A stretch of 64,000 nucleotides of DNA from Novosphingobium sp. (GTDB lineage: Bacteria > Pseudomonadota > Alphaproteobacteria > Sphingomonadales > Sphingomonadaceae): positions 62,001 through 126,000 of the forward strand of contig NZ_JAPZQX010000010.1 in the NCBI RefSeq assembly GCF_027531025.1, given 5' to 3'. The notes beneath the pieces are model-generated. The model was not told the DNA's origin. It ran no database searches and saw only the letters and a list, made by a program, of their open reading frames with translations. The translations under genes and the position numbers were made by a program. Shown here piece after piece: positions 1 through 8,883 of this stretch. Position 1 is the first letter of the stretch. Every line of letters starts with the position of its first letter.

Positions 1-8
1 TGGCTGAG

Positions 9-503
9 ATGGTCACAAAGATGGAAGCCGATCATCATGCGACCAAGTTCGAGCTCTTCAGCACGATGTTCGACTACAAGCACAAGTGGGACGAGGAGAT
101 TGAGCGCTGTCGTCGGTTGGGGCTGCCTGAACCCCAACCAGTGCCGCATCCCGACGATGTAATCCTCGATCCGAATACGGGCGATGTTAAGATTCTTGGA
201 CCCAGCACCAAGGAGCAAAAGCAGCGCCTCGATCATGCCCTTGCTCGTCGCTCAGAAGCGCAGGAGCTCGTCAGCGACTATGCTTCAAGATATCGCAGAA
301 CACGCGATGCATCCCGTAAAGCTCGCTGGTTAGAGGAATGGCATTACGAGCAGCGGATGTTCGACATCATTAATGACATCGTCGGGCCGCGATACAAGGC
401 GAAGTTGCAGGACCGCTCATATGCGCGAGGCGCATCGCGCGAAGGAAAAGCGCTGGATGAAATCAGGCGCAACAAGGTCATGAGATCCGACTATGTTGAA
501 TAG
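9..503 (+). CDS. Conserved hypothetical protein, probably 5'-truncated by the window edge
   Basis: The reading frame is open from the first bases of the window, so the ATG used here may be internal and the real start may lie outside. The visible 164 residues are charged and mostly helical in appearance, with a PVPHPDDVILDPNTGDVK stretch near residues 44-61 and basic segments at the C-terminus. This stretch reminds me of the C-terminal part of DUF5681-type proteins found near mobile DNA, but I hold that weakly. The gene sits directly before an IS6 transposase remnant, which fits an accessory context. No function can be assigned. Confidence 0.5.
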   Translation: MVTKMEADHHATKFELFSTMFDYKHKWDEEIERCRRLGLPEPQPVPHPDDVILDPNTGDVKILGPSTKEQKQRLDHALARRSEAQELVSDYASRYRRTRDASRKARWLEEWHYEQRMFDIINDIVGPRYKAKLQDRSYARGASREGKALDEIRRNKVMRSDYVE

Positions 504-524
504 GAAGTTTAGGCTCCTCCCGCC

Positions 525-860
525 TTGATGAAGAAGGCGCTGAAGCGACTCGGGCGCGTCGAAGCCATCGCTTCTGATGGCCTACGCTCTCATCGCGCTG
601 AGATGGGCGAGCTCGGTAACCGCGCCAAGCAGAAGATTGGTCGCTGGGCTAAGTACGGCGTTGAGAAAAGTCGCCTCCCCTTCCGGCGACGCGAGCGGGC
701 AATGCTGAGGTTCCGGCAGATGAAATCCCTGCAGAAGTTCGCCTCAGTCCACGCCTCGCTCCACAACCACTTTGCTTCCGACCGTCACCTCATTGACCGG
801 CGGACCTTCAAACTGCATCGCTCCGCTGCCCTGGCTGAGTGGCAGTCTCTCGTTGCTTGA
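525..860 (+). pseudogene. IS6-family transposase, C-terminal fragment
   Basis: The 111-residue frame matches the end of IS6-family DDE transposases. It has the region of the second catalytic Asp (IASDGLRSH), the catalytic Glu region with VEKSRLPFRRRERAM, and the typical end with FASVHASLHNHF and RSAALAEWQSL. Full-length family members are about 230-260 residues, so the N-terminal half, including the first catalytic Asp, is missing and the element cannot be active. I could not identify either terminal inverted repeat. It marks past mobile-element activity at the left edge of the sulfatase region. Confidence 0.85.
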
Positions 861-934
861 GGCACAGCAGCGCAGCGGGACCCGCTTGCTCTGTCGAGAC
901 CGGGTCGCATTAAACTGACTGCACCGGAGGGTGC

Positions 935-1891
935 CTATCCTTTGCCTGCATCCATAACACGGAACCCAATGTGATCAGTCCCGAGGCCACGCTCCTGAAA
1001 CTGGCGGGCAGCGGGGCGATACCGGGCGCAATAGTTGGCGGCGCAGAGGAACGAGCCGCCCTTAATGACCCCCACAGGTTCGCTGGCATCGGGACGGCTT
1101 CCGGCGGTTGTCGTCCACTCCCAGACATTGCCGATCATGTCGTAAAGGCCGAAGGCATTGGGCGCGAAGCAGCCGACTGGCGCGCGAGACATGTATCCGT
1201 CTGCGCCAGTGTTCTTGATAGGGAATACGCCCTGATAATAATTAGCTTGCGGCTTTCCGGCCTGGTCAATGGGCTCTGGCAGATTGGCACTGCCGGCACG
1301 GGCCGCATACTCCCACTGTTCCTCGGTCGGCAAGCTTAGACCTGCCCACCTGGCATAGGCTTGTGCATCGTCGTACGCGACCTGAACCACCGGATCATTG
1401 TCGCGGCCCTCGATCGTGCTGCCCGGACCCGTCGGATGCCGCCATTGCGCGCCGGGCACCCAGGCCCACCAGCTGGGATTGTCCGGGGTCGGCACCCTAA
1501 AAACTGCTGAACCCGGCTTGAGCATCTCCGGCGGAGCTCCAGGCAGCACCGGCGGCTTGCGTTCGGCCATGGTGACGTAGCCGGTGGCCGCAACAAATCG
1601 CGCAAACTGGGCGTTTGTAACTTCGGTGGTTCCAATTCGGAAATCGTCAACGGAAACGCGCTGCGGCGGGCCTTCCTCGGGATAGTGCGGGTCCTCACCC
1701 ATGACAAAGGTGCCGCCCTGGATCTGCTGCAAGTTTGGCGGAGCGGGTGGCAGGCAAACGGGCGATTGCTGCTGCGGCGGTTTGCCTTCGTCCGTGACCG
1801 AACATCCCGCCAGAACTGGAAGCACAACAAGGACCGCGGCGAACAATGATGATCTTGAGCGATCGTATCGGCTGCAAGGCGGAATTTGCAT
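935..1891 (-). CDS. Formylglycine-generating enzyme (SUMF1/FGE) family lipoprotein
   Basis: FGE oxidises the active-site cysteine of type I sulfatases to formylglycine. The protein has the FGE-sulfatase fold signature: GGTFVMGEDPHYPEEGP near the N-terminus, LPTEEQWEYAARAG in the middle and GNVWEWT followed by KGGSFLCAANYCARYR. The two cysteines at residues 283 and 288 line up with the redox pair Cys336/Cys341 of human FGE, so catalysis looks possible. An N-terminal hydrophobic stretch ends in LPVLAGC (Cys30), a lipobox, which implies export and lipid anchoring. I chose the ATG at 1891, preceded by AGAGG at good spacing; a GTG at 1900 would overlap the upstream stop. It is the last gene of a six-gene operon. 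Three cysteine-type sulfatases lie within 23 kb. Confidence 0.9.
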   Translation of the reverse strand: MQIPPCSRYDRSRSSLFAAVLVVLPVLAGCSVTDEGKPPQQQSPVCLPPAPPNLQQIQGGTFVMGEDPHYPEEGPPQRVSVDDFRIGTTEVTNAQFARFVAATGYVTMAERKPPVLPGAPPEMLKPGSAVFRVPTPDNPSWWAWVPGAQWRHPTGPGSTIEGRDNDPVVQVAYDDAQAYARWAGLSLPTEEQWEYAARAGSANLPEPIDQAGKPQANYYQGVFPIKNTGADGYMSRAPVGCFAPNAFGLYDMIGNVWEWTTTAGSRPDASEPVGVIKGGSFLCAANYCARYRPAARQFQERGLGTDHIGFRVMDAGKG

Positions 1892-1896
1892 CAAAG

Positions 1897-2943
1897 TCAC
1901 CTCTGGGGAGGCTCCACAAAGATGGCTTCCAAGCCGGTCCCTGCAAGCGCGGCGTCAACAAGCTTCCTGTCGGCGCCGCTCAGCGCAGCATATTCGCTTC
2001 GCAGCCACCCAAGGCATTTGGCTTGGTAAGGAAAAGTTCTCTGAACCCAAATTTGGTCGTCGATTTGGGCCCTTACCTCTTCCTGCCCAGCTTTCACTGC
2101 TGCCTCATTCGCGATTAACAGCGGTGCGTAAACGCGTGCAACCTCGGTTAGCAGAGCCTTGATCGTCAATGGCACGTGCGCGGGATCAAGCCAGTCGGAG
2201 TCGATCGGTTCGAGGCCGCTTCGATCTTCCATCGCCCAAGTCCAAGCATAGACCCGCGGAGCACGTCCGTTCACGATCGCCATTGACGTGGGATCAACCG
2301 TTGCGAGCTGGGTAAGTTGACCGAAAATTCCAAAGTCGCTTGCTCCTGGCCTTGCACCCATCAGAAATTGATGGGTGCGCAGATGGTTTTCCATAGCGTC
2401 CAGAAAGCGCACGTAGCTCGCTTCGATGACGGCCCAGGTTTTCTCGTTTGAACCAACATATTGCAGCCGTGGAATCTGGCGGGCCGATGCCATCTCCGCT
2501 GCTCGGAGAAATTCGCCGTCATCGGGCCAGTTTTGCTGCAAGGCAGCCAGAAACTTCGCAGCATGGCGGCTATCCGCCTCAAAATGCCAGCGATAATGGA
2601 ACATCGCCTTGGTCAGCCATTCGTCACCAAAATCCTCGAGAATTGAGTCGATCAGGGCAAGGGCCGGACTGGCGGGACGGACCGATCGACCAGGCACCAT
2701 GGTTTCAAGTTGCCGGATGATTGGTGTAGAGTCGGTAACCGCCACGAGTTCGCCCGCTTGGTCGGGGAAATAGAAAGTAGGCAGCAAGCTGACCTTGGGC
2801 TGAGGCAAACCCGACACATTGCGTGACGACTGGATGAAGCGGTAGGGAATTCTGCGGTACCGCAGAACACTAAGCATCTTGCGTGTGTAAGGCGAGGCAA
2901 CACTGCCGCTCAGGGCAACAGGATTGGTTAGGCTCGGTTCCAT
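1897..2943 (-). CDS. Glutathione S-transferase-like protein
   Basis: The N-terminus has a thioredoxin-like GST domain: LSGSVASPYTRKMLSVLRY followed by VSLLPTFYFPDQAGE and TDSTPIIRQLE, which resemble the glutathione-contacting proline and acidic-serine elements. A helical C-terminal domain follows with the GARPGASDFGIFGQL motif typical of GSTs. At about 348 residues it is longer than the usual 200-230, the extra length being C-terminal. The start at 2943 has AAGGA eight bases upstream; an earlier ATG at 2985 would overlap hupE. Its role beside hupE and the FGE gene is unknown; glutathione-dependent detoxification or thiol chemistry is a guess. Confidence 0.75.
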   Translation of the reverse strand: MEPSLTNPVALSGSVASPYTRKMLSVLRYRRIPYRFIQSSRNVSGLPQPKVSLLPTFYFPDQAGELVAVTDSTPIIRQLETMVPGRSVRPASPALALIDSILEDFGDEWLTKAMFHYRWHFEADSRHAAKFLAALQQNWPDDGEFLRAAEMASARQIPRLQYVGSNEKTWAVIEASYVRFLDAMENHLRTHQFLMGARPGASDFGIFGQLTQLATVDPTSMAIVNGRAPRVYAWTWAMEDRSGLEPIDSDWLDPAHVPLTIKALLTEVARVYAPLLIANEAAVKAGQEEVRAQIDDQIWVQRTFPYQAKCLGWLRSEYAALSGADRKLVDAALAGTGLEAIFVEPPQR

Positions 2944-2971
2944 GTCTTGCATCCTTTTTTGCCGATAGCCA

Positions 2972-3979
2972 TCAGATCGCCGCAAGTGTCCGCTCGATCA
3001 GCCAGTAAGACGATAATGTGCCGATAAAATAGGCGGGCGCGAGTGCTGCCCAGCGAGACTTGTAAACTGTGCCTTCGGTAAGGTGACTTGTCACCGATAC
3101 GACTGCCAGGAGGGCACCGATAAACAGCAACTGGCCGATCTCAACCCCTGCATTGAACATCAGCAATGCTGGCAACTCTGCTTCGGGAGGCAGGCCAATC
3201 TCGGCAAGGGCGCCCGCGAAGGCCAAGCCGTGCAGCAAGCCGAAGACAAGCGCGACGAGCCAAGGTCGACGCTGCGTCACTCCGTTCGCCCTGCGGCGTG
3301 CTGGCAGCAGCTCGACAGCGACAAACAGGATACTGAGCGCGACCAGAGCTTCGATCGCGTCTGACGGAAAGTGAACGTAGCCCAGTGCGGCTAGGGCCAA
3401 TGTAATGCTGTGGGCTGCGGTGAAGCCGGTGATCGCCTTGACCAGCTTCCAATTGAAGCCAATCAGAAGCGTAAGACCAAGAACGAACAGCAGGTGATCA
3501 AAGCCGATCAGGATGTGTTCAATGCCAAGCAATAGGTATGCCGGCACGGCCATCCCGGCAGACCGCGCTCTGGAAATGGTCATCTGCTGTTTAGTTGGCT
3601 TGAGAACCTGGTCGAAGGTTCGCCCATCCCTGAAGGACACCCTGACAACCACGTCGGTTACGGTATCCGATAGGCCTTCTACCTCGAGCGTCTGACCTTC
3701 CAGCGCCGCTGAGCCGCGCACTTGCCAGATGCGCGTCACGTAGCCTGGCGCGACCTGCTCAAAGGTGGGAGGTTTATCCAGCGCGCCTCCAGAGAGGTGC
3801 GGTTTCAGGCGGAGCGCCATATCGCCAACGACAGGACGCTTCCAAACAACGTCATAGTCGCGAGCGCCAACCTCTCTAATCTGAACCAGGGCAGGTCGAA
3901 CTTCGTGGGCTGCGGCCCCATGCGCAAATGCGCCAATGGCAAGAAACAGGGCAAGCCATCGCAAGGCAAAGCGCATCAT
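2972..3979 (-). CDS. HupE/UreJ family membrane protein
   Basis: A signal peptide ending in AHGAAAHE is followed by an extracytoplasmic domain of about 115 residues and then six or seven hydrophobic segments. The membrane part holds the family's polar motifs: EHILIGFDHLLFVLG, TAAHSITLALAALG and FGLLHGLAFAG. HupE and UreJ proteins are linked to nickel or cobalt uptake for hydrogenase and urease, but neither enzyme is encoded here, so the metal and partner are open. The start overlaps the end of ppiC by four bases, which indicates translational coupling. Pairing with a PpiC foldase and metal-binding DUF3604 proteins suggests supply of metal to exported enzymes, as inference. Confidence 0.85.
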   Translation of the reverse strand: MMRFALRWLALFLAIGAFAHGAAAHEVRPALVQIREVGARDYDVVWKRPVVGDMALRLKPHLSGGALDKPPTFEQVAPGYVTRIWQVRGSAALEGQTLEVEGLSDTVTDVVVRVSFRDGRTFDQVLKPTKQQMTISRARSAGMAVPAYLLLGIEHILIGFDHLLFVLGLTLLIGFNWKLVKAITGFTAAHSITLALAALGYVHFPSDAIEALVALSILFVAVELLPARRRANGVTQRRPWLVALVFGLLHGLAFAGALAEIGLPPEAELPALLMFNAGVEIGQLLFIGALLAVVSVTSHLTEGTVYKSRWAALAPAYFIGTLSSYWLIERTLAAI

Positions 3980-4815
3980 TGCGGCAGGCCCGCTATCTCT
4001 ACCTTGTACCGCTTGCGCAGGGCCAAGCGAAACTTGCGGTTTTCGTCCTCTCTGCGTTCGGCAAGCCAGGCGGCTTTGACCTGCGATCTCACATCAGCGA
4101 ACGGCCGGATCTCCGAAGGCATGCGACGCTCCACTCGGATCAAGTGAACGCCAAAAGCCGAGATGACCGGGCCAACCCATTGCCCCAACGGTGCCTTGTC
4201 GACAGCTTCGGCGAATTCCTCGCCATAGTCCCTAGCCAGATCTGCAGTTGTGATATCGGCGTATGCGAGCGGCAAGAGCGAGGGGTCGCCTAGTACGGTC
4301 TGACCCGCCTTGAGCCTGCGCAAGGCCAAAGTCGATGCCGCCTGGGGGGGCTCACCCAGGCGATCGCGGCTAAAGAAGACATGCTGCACTGCCACCCGGC
4401 TGGCGATGGCATAGCCCTCACGATGCTGTTCGAAGTAAGCCTGCAAGGTCCTCTCGTCCGGCTCGGGGATCGCGGCAACATCTTCGCTAGTGAAGGCCAT
4501 CTTTTGCGCCAACCGTCGGCGTACAATCATGTCCTCCTTGTCCAGGCCTAGGCGAATTGCTTCGCGCGCCAGCAATTCCTCATCGACCCGCTCGTTGATA
4601 AGTGCTGCGAGTTCTACGCGGGTCGGAGCGCGTTGGTTCTGGAGCTCCCAATACTTTGCGAGTTGTTCGATGTCCTGGGCGTCGATCGTGACCACAGGCT
4701 GGCGAGCCTGACTGGCAAGCGTTATCGCCCCAAACAGCAAGGCTCCAAACAGCAAGAAATGAACCAACGGCTCACGCAGGAAGGGCGAGCGGCGCAGATT
4801 GGAAAACCTGATCAC
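3976..4815 (-). CDS. PpiC/parvulin-type peptidyl-prolyl isomerase, membrane-anchored
   Basis: A single N-terminal transmembrane segment (PLVHFLLFGALLFGAITLAS) is followed by a SurA/PrsA-like helical region and a parvulin domain in the second half, with RVAVQHVFFSRD and a C-terminal APLGQWVGPVISAFGVHLIRVERR. Such proteins fold or chaperone exported proteins in the periplasm. The start codon is GTG and overlaps the stop of the DUF3604 gene by four bases; the end overlaps hupE. The tight operon suggests that its clients are the DUF3604 proteins or other exported products of this locus. Confidence 0.85.
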   Translation of the reverse strand: MIRFSNLRRSPFLREPLVHFLLFGALLFGAITLASQARQPVVTIDAQDIEQLAKYWELQNQRAPTRVELAALINERVDEELLAREAIRLGLDKEDMIVRRRLAQKMAFTSEDVAAIPEPDERTLQAYFEQHREGYAIASRVAVQHVFFSRDRLGEPPQAASTLALRRLKAGQTVLGDPSLLPLAYADITTADLARDYGEEFAEAVDKAPLGQWVGPVISAFGVHLIRVERRMPSEIRPFADVRSQVKAAWLAERREDENRKFRLALRKRYKVEIAGLPQ

Positions 4816-6770
4816 CTGCTTGGTTCATACCAGATGGGGGAAGACCAGGCGCGTTCCATGACGGTGGGCAGGAGCTTGGGATTTGGCGGTGTGCCATTGC
4901 GAATGGCATCCCAAGTCGACCAGCGGCAGGACGGGTTTTCGAGGATACGGACATAATAGAAGGCGCGCTGGCGAGGGTTGAACTCGGGATCGCGCCATAG
5001 GGTCCGAAGCTCGACATCCCCCTTCGTCCGGTCGGGCTCGCAGGTCTTGAGGTTTACTGTGGCGCCATTATCCGGGCAGCGTCCGTTCGCGCCAACCTTG
5101 AGGCCGTCCGAACAGGACACATCAAACACCTTTTCCTTCGCCTGGCCGTCTTCGATCCAGCCTTTCACGATCTGGGCCCGTTGAAGATATCCGGCCCGCG
5201 GATCGCGTTGGGCCCATACCAGAAACTGAGGTGCTCGGCCCTTTGAAGCCAACAAGTCGCCCCCCATGGGGATACCGTGGGCATAGGCTTGTCGCACCGT
5301 GTCGGGGCGGTTCAGCAAGTCCTGCGAAAAAGTGTATCCAGCAAAGAAGCGAACCTTGATGCGCGGACCCGAGGTTGCAAAGGTCTCTTTCCGGCGCAGC
5401 GCGGCGAAAATTGCGTCGCGGGAATTTTCTTCGGCCCACACCCCGGCGAGGCCCGACGCCCCCCAAGCCTGATAGGGTCTCTCGGCATTTCTATTATCCG
5501 GCGTATCGGCAGGCCAGATCTTGGCACCACCGGGAGGAACCGAGCCGCGCCTGATCGGTTCGCCGTCCGGAAGCCCGGTCTTGGAGAAGTAATTCGGCTC
5601 CTCGACGCTCCCCGGGGCACCGTTATGCGTGTCGGACGAGCCGATGAAACCCAGTTTGAACGGGTTCACGCCCAGCTTCTCACGATAGATGATTCCATCG
5701 CGCAGGGCCTGACGCACATAGCCGCCGGCAAATCTGGTGATCGGCACACTGGTGCCGATGTATCGTTCCATGATTTCGAAGTTGGCCCATTCATCGTTGG
5801 GAGAGAGTGATGGATGGGTCTCGGAGGTTCCCTTTATCTGGGTGATCTCGACAAGCGGCTCGTTCCGTGCACGCAGTTCGGCATAGGCGCGATCGACCGG
5901 CGCACCGTTTCTCCTGACCGAGTCGAACATGAGGCCATCCGAGCCATTCGAATTGTGCGGGATCGCCAGCGCATCCATCCCCTTGGCGCGCCACTCATCC
6001 ATGGCATGCCAAAGACTTTCTGGGTCACCCGATTGAAGGGTGCTGAACGGCAGCGCCGGAACCCTCGCGCCACCGAAGATCACATTGCGATGGAGGTTCT
6101 GCCCGGCCGGGCCCGACCCGGTATATTCATAGCCGAGCAGGGTCGTGAAACGGCCAGGACTGTTGTGCAGCGCTGCCGCATCCTGAACTTCGCGCCATGC
6201 CCGTGAAGTAATGGCCGGGTCGGCCAATTCTGGGGGGATCGTGTTCGAACGACGAGCTGCAATGAAACGGTTGTAGGCTCTGAGGATCTCCCCGAAGTCG
6301 CGCGAGTACATCCCCTGCATCATCGGGAGTTTTGACAAGGGGCTGTTTGGGTCGTTGCCTTCCTTCCATGCACCCAGATATTCGGCGTGGTCGGTCACCG
6401 CGGTGAAATCGAGCGGACCTCCCTGAAGCCTGACATCGAACCCGCTGGCATGGCCGATGCTCTCGCCCTTGGCGAAGCGGTAAGCGTCGTTAGGTGTCGC
6501 GCGGACATTGAATATGTACGCGTCGAACGACAGGTAAGTATGAACGTGAAGATCACCGAAATAGGCGTTCCGGTCCACATTATGACCTGGCAGACGCGTG
6601 CCGCTGCCAGCGCCGCCTGTGGCGCTGCTCGAGGGCGCTGCACGCGCGGCAGCGATCAGTCCACCAGATTGCTGGCCATTGGATGCATTGATCAGGAAAG
6701 CGGCAGTCAAGGTGGCCGCGCCCCCCAAGCAAGCAATCGTGCTTGTGCGCCTAACTTTCATCGCTGGCAT
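4812..6770 (-). CDS. DUF3604 protein, PHP-type metal-binding hydrolase (copy 2)
   Basis: The 652-residue protein has an N-terminal export signal and the DUF3604 fold. Metal-binding motifs of the PHP phosphoesterase superfamily are visible in order: GDLHVHTYLS (His75, His77), AVTDHAEYLG, IPHNSNGSDG and IGSSDTHNG. The length is normal for the family (about 620-690). The family is uncharacterised; a metal-dependent phospho- or sulfoester hydrolase is a reasonable guess. It has no CxPxR motif and so is not a classical sulfatase. The ATG at 6770 has GGAG upstream. A paralogue lies 60 bp upstream in the same operon, and ppiC overlaps its end. Confidence 0.88.
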   Translation of the reverse strand: MPAMKVRRTSTIACLGGAATLTAAFLINASNGQQSGGLIAAARAAPSSSATGGAGSGTRLPGHNVDRNAYFGDLHVHTYLSFDAYIFNVRATPNDAYRFAKGESIGHASGFDVRLQGGPLDFTAVTDHAEYLGAWKEGNDPNSPLSKLPMMQGMYSRDFGEILRAYNRFIAARRSNTIPPELADPAITSRAWREVQDAAALHNSPGRFTTLLGYEYTGSGPAGQNLHRNVIFGGARVPALPFSTLQSGDPESLWHAMDEWRAKGMDALAIPHNSNGSDGLMFDSVRRNGAPVDRAYAELRARNEPLVEITQIKGTSETHPSLSPNDEWANFEIMERYIGTSVPITRFAGGYVRQALRDGIIYREKLGVNPFKLGFIGSSDTHNGAPGSVEEPNYFSKTGLPDGEPIRRGSVPPGGAKIWPADTPDNRNAERPYQAWGASGLAGVWAEENSRDAIFAALRRKETFATSGPRIKVRFFAGYTFSQDLLNRPDTVRQAYAHGIPMGGDLLASKGRAPQFLVWAQRDPRAGYLQRAQIVKGWIEDGQAKEKVFDVSCSDGLKVGANGRCPDNGATVNLKTCEPDRTKGDVELRTLWRDPEFNPRQRAFYYVRILENPSCRWSTWDAIRNGTPPNPKLLPTVMERAWSSPIWYEPSR

Positions 6771-6830
6771 GGCTGTTTCTCCGCGAGCCCTTGGTCTTGA
6801 GATTCGCCAGCACTGTGTTCGTGTCGATCG

Positions 6831-8756
6831 TCATGACGGCGAATACCAGATGGGCGAGGTGTAGGCCCGCTCCTGCCCCTTGAGGCGCACCGATGGCGGA
6901 AGGGTCAGCCGATACTTCACGGCGTCGTAAGCCACCCAGGTTGGCGTCGGGATTTCCAGGACCCGCACGTAATAGAAAGCGCGCAAGGATCGATCGAAGT
7001 CTGGATCGGTCCAGACGGTGGTCAGCGTCGGGGCGCCGATCGTGTTGCGGTAACTCGCCCGAGCAAGATCGACTGTATCACCCACTGCCGGCACCTTGCC
7101 ACTCACCGGCTGGCGCTTTGCCATGTCCGACCAGACGACATCGAAGACCTTTTCCTGAGTCCGTCCGGCCTTGTCGACCCAACCCTTTACCACCTGCACC
7201 CGGTCAAGGTTTGCTCCCCTTGAATCCTTTAGAGCGGAGATGATGAAGCGCGGGCGGGCATTGGGCATTGCGTCTAAAAGAGTACCGCCCATCGGTACGC
7301 CGCGCTTGTAGCCAGCATGGACCCAGTCACCTTTGAGGTCGCTTTCAGTGAAATCCCAACCGCCAAAGACCCTTACGGTCATGCGCGGCCCTGTGGTTGC
7401 GTAGACTTCCTTCTTCATGATGGCATCGAAGATGGCGGCGCGAGTGTTGCCGCGAGCCCAGACCGCCGCATAGCCCGAAGCAAGCGACTGCCAGTTCATC
7501 CTGACCTTGTCCAAGCCTGGCACGAACGCATCCGTAGCCCGATGGGCGCTTGGTTCCACCACTGGGCTCTTGCCGAAAAAGTTGTTTTCGTCGGCGGTTG
7601 CGAGCGAAGTGTGTGAATCTGTCGAACCAATCACGCCGAACTTGTAGGGATTAGCCCCGACACGCTGCTCGATCGCTAGACCGCGTTTAAGCGCTTCGCG
7701 CACATAGCTGCCGGCATAGTCGCCCGGCTTGGTCGGCTGCGAATTGAGCACATTGTTCAAGTCCCAGCCTTCCGTGCCATAACCGGCGAATTCATCGTTC
7801 GGTGACAGGAACGGGTGAGCTTCGCTATCGCCCTTGATCTGCGTAATCTCGACGACTGGCTCGCGCGTTGCCCGGCGACGCGCATAGGCCGCGCTCATCG
7901 GCCCGCCGCCGGGTGCAATCATTTCCCACATCAACCCGTTGGATAGATTGCCGTTGTGCGGGATGGCCAGTACGCGACCGCCCGTCGCCTTCTCGTAAGC
8001 ATCCATGTAATCCCACAGTGCTTCCGGCGAGGTGTAATTCGCCTCTTCCAGGGGCACCACAGTCTTCACCCGGTCGGAACCATCGCGGAAGATCACGTTG
8101 CGGTGCAGATTGTTCCCACCGTTCATAAGCGTATATTCAAAGCCCAGAAACGCGGTGAACTTGCCCGGTTCATTGTACCGCTCGACCGTGGAAATGTGGT
8201 CATCCCAGACCGAACGCAGCCGTTCTGCCGACTTCTCCGGGTCCGGATCACTCATCTGCGCGGGTAATTTGTTGGCCAGCCTAGCCCGGATCAGCTCGCC
8301 CATTGCCTTGAGCGAACCTTGCGGACCCTCATGCATCAGATCGTGCCAGCGCCGCATGGTCGGATCGCGGATCAAAAAGCGCGGCGCATCGTAAAGCTCA
8401 TTGAGCCCGCCCAGACCAGCCGAATGGTCGCTGATCACCAGGAAATCGAGAGGGCGGGCAAGCTGTGCCTCGATACCCGTGGTCGACTTGACCTTTTCCC
8501 CCCGTGCGAAACGAAGTGCATCCTCGGGCATGAGGCGATTGCCGTAACCGAAGGCGTCAGCCGAGTTGGCCGTGTGGAGATGAGTGTCGCCCCAGAAGAC
8601 GCGCTCGGGCACATCGGTGAGCTGAACGTCCTGTTCGTTGGGCTTTGGCTTCATCCAGTTCCGAGCTTGATCGCAACCACCAAGCACCGATGCCATGATG
8701 CCCGCAGCCAGCAAACCAGCGCGCAGCGAGGATACTCGTGATCGAGACATTTTCAT
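6831..8756 (-). CDS. DUF3604 lipoprotein, PHP-type metal-binding hydrolase (copy 1)
   Basis: First gene of the operon that runs to the FGE gene. A short hydrophobic signal ends in SVLGGC (Cys28), a lipobox, so this copy is probably a lipoprotein. The PHP-like motifs are GDTHLHTANS (His59, His61), VISDHSAGLG, IPHNGNLSNG and IGSTDSHTS, the same set as in the downstream copy. The ends of both proteins are also alike (RAFYYVRVLEIPTPTW and a final TSPIWY), so the two arose by duplication. Their diverged middle regions suggest different substrates or a division of labour between a membrane-anchored and a soluble form. Confidence 0.88.
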   Translation of the reverse strand: MKMSRSRVSSLRAGLLAAGIMASVLGGCDQARNWMKPKPNEQDVQLTDVPERVFWGDTHLHTANSADAFGYGNRLMPEDALRFARGEKVKSTTGIEAQLARPLDFLVISDHSAGLGGLNELYDAPRFLIRDPTMRRWHDLMHEGPQGSLKAMGELIRARLANKLPAQMSDPDPEKSAERLRSVWDDHISTVERYNEPGKFTAFLGFEYTLMNGGNNLHRNVIFRDGSDRVKTVVPLEEANYTSPEALWDYMDAYEKATGGRVLAIPHNGNLSNGLMWEMIAPGGGPMSAAYARRRATREPVVEITQIKGDSEAHPFLSPNDEFAGYGTEGWDLNNVLNSQPTKPGDYAGSYVREALKRGLAIEQRVGANPYKFGVIGSTDSHTSLATADENNFFGKSPVVEPSAHRATDAFVPGLDKVRMNWQSLASGYAAVWARGNTRAAIFDAIMKKEVYATTGPRMTVRVFGGWDFTESDLKGDWVHAGYKRGVPMGGTLLDAMPNARPRFIISALKDSRGANLDRVQVVKGWVDKAGRTQEKVFDVVWSDMAKRQPVSGKVPAVGDTVDLARASYRNTIGAPTLTTVWTDPDFDRSLRAFYYVRVLEIPTPTWVAYDAVKYRLTLPPSVRLKGQERAYTSPIWYSPS

Positions 8757-8817
8757 GAAGCCCGCCGATCACCATTCACCCGAATTGCCAGGCGCTTCTG
8801 GACACAAAGTGTCGTTT

Positions 8818-8862
8818 GAAAAGTCTGCCGGTGGCTTGAATGGCAAAGTGAGCCACCGGCAG
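8818..8862 (-). terminator. Rho-independent terminator after the TonB receptor gene
   Basis: A perfect 12-bp inverted repeat (arms at 8825-8836 and 8851-8862, arm CTGCCGGTGGCT) encloses a 14-base loop. Read on the minus strand it is followed by ACTTTT. It lies just past the stop of the receptor gene and separates that transcript from the DUF3604 operon. Confidence 0.8.
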
Positions 8863-8883
8863 CAGGAGTGAGCTCAGATCACA

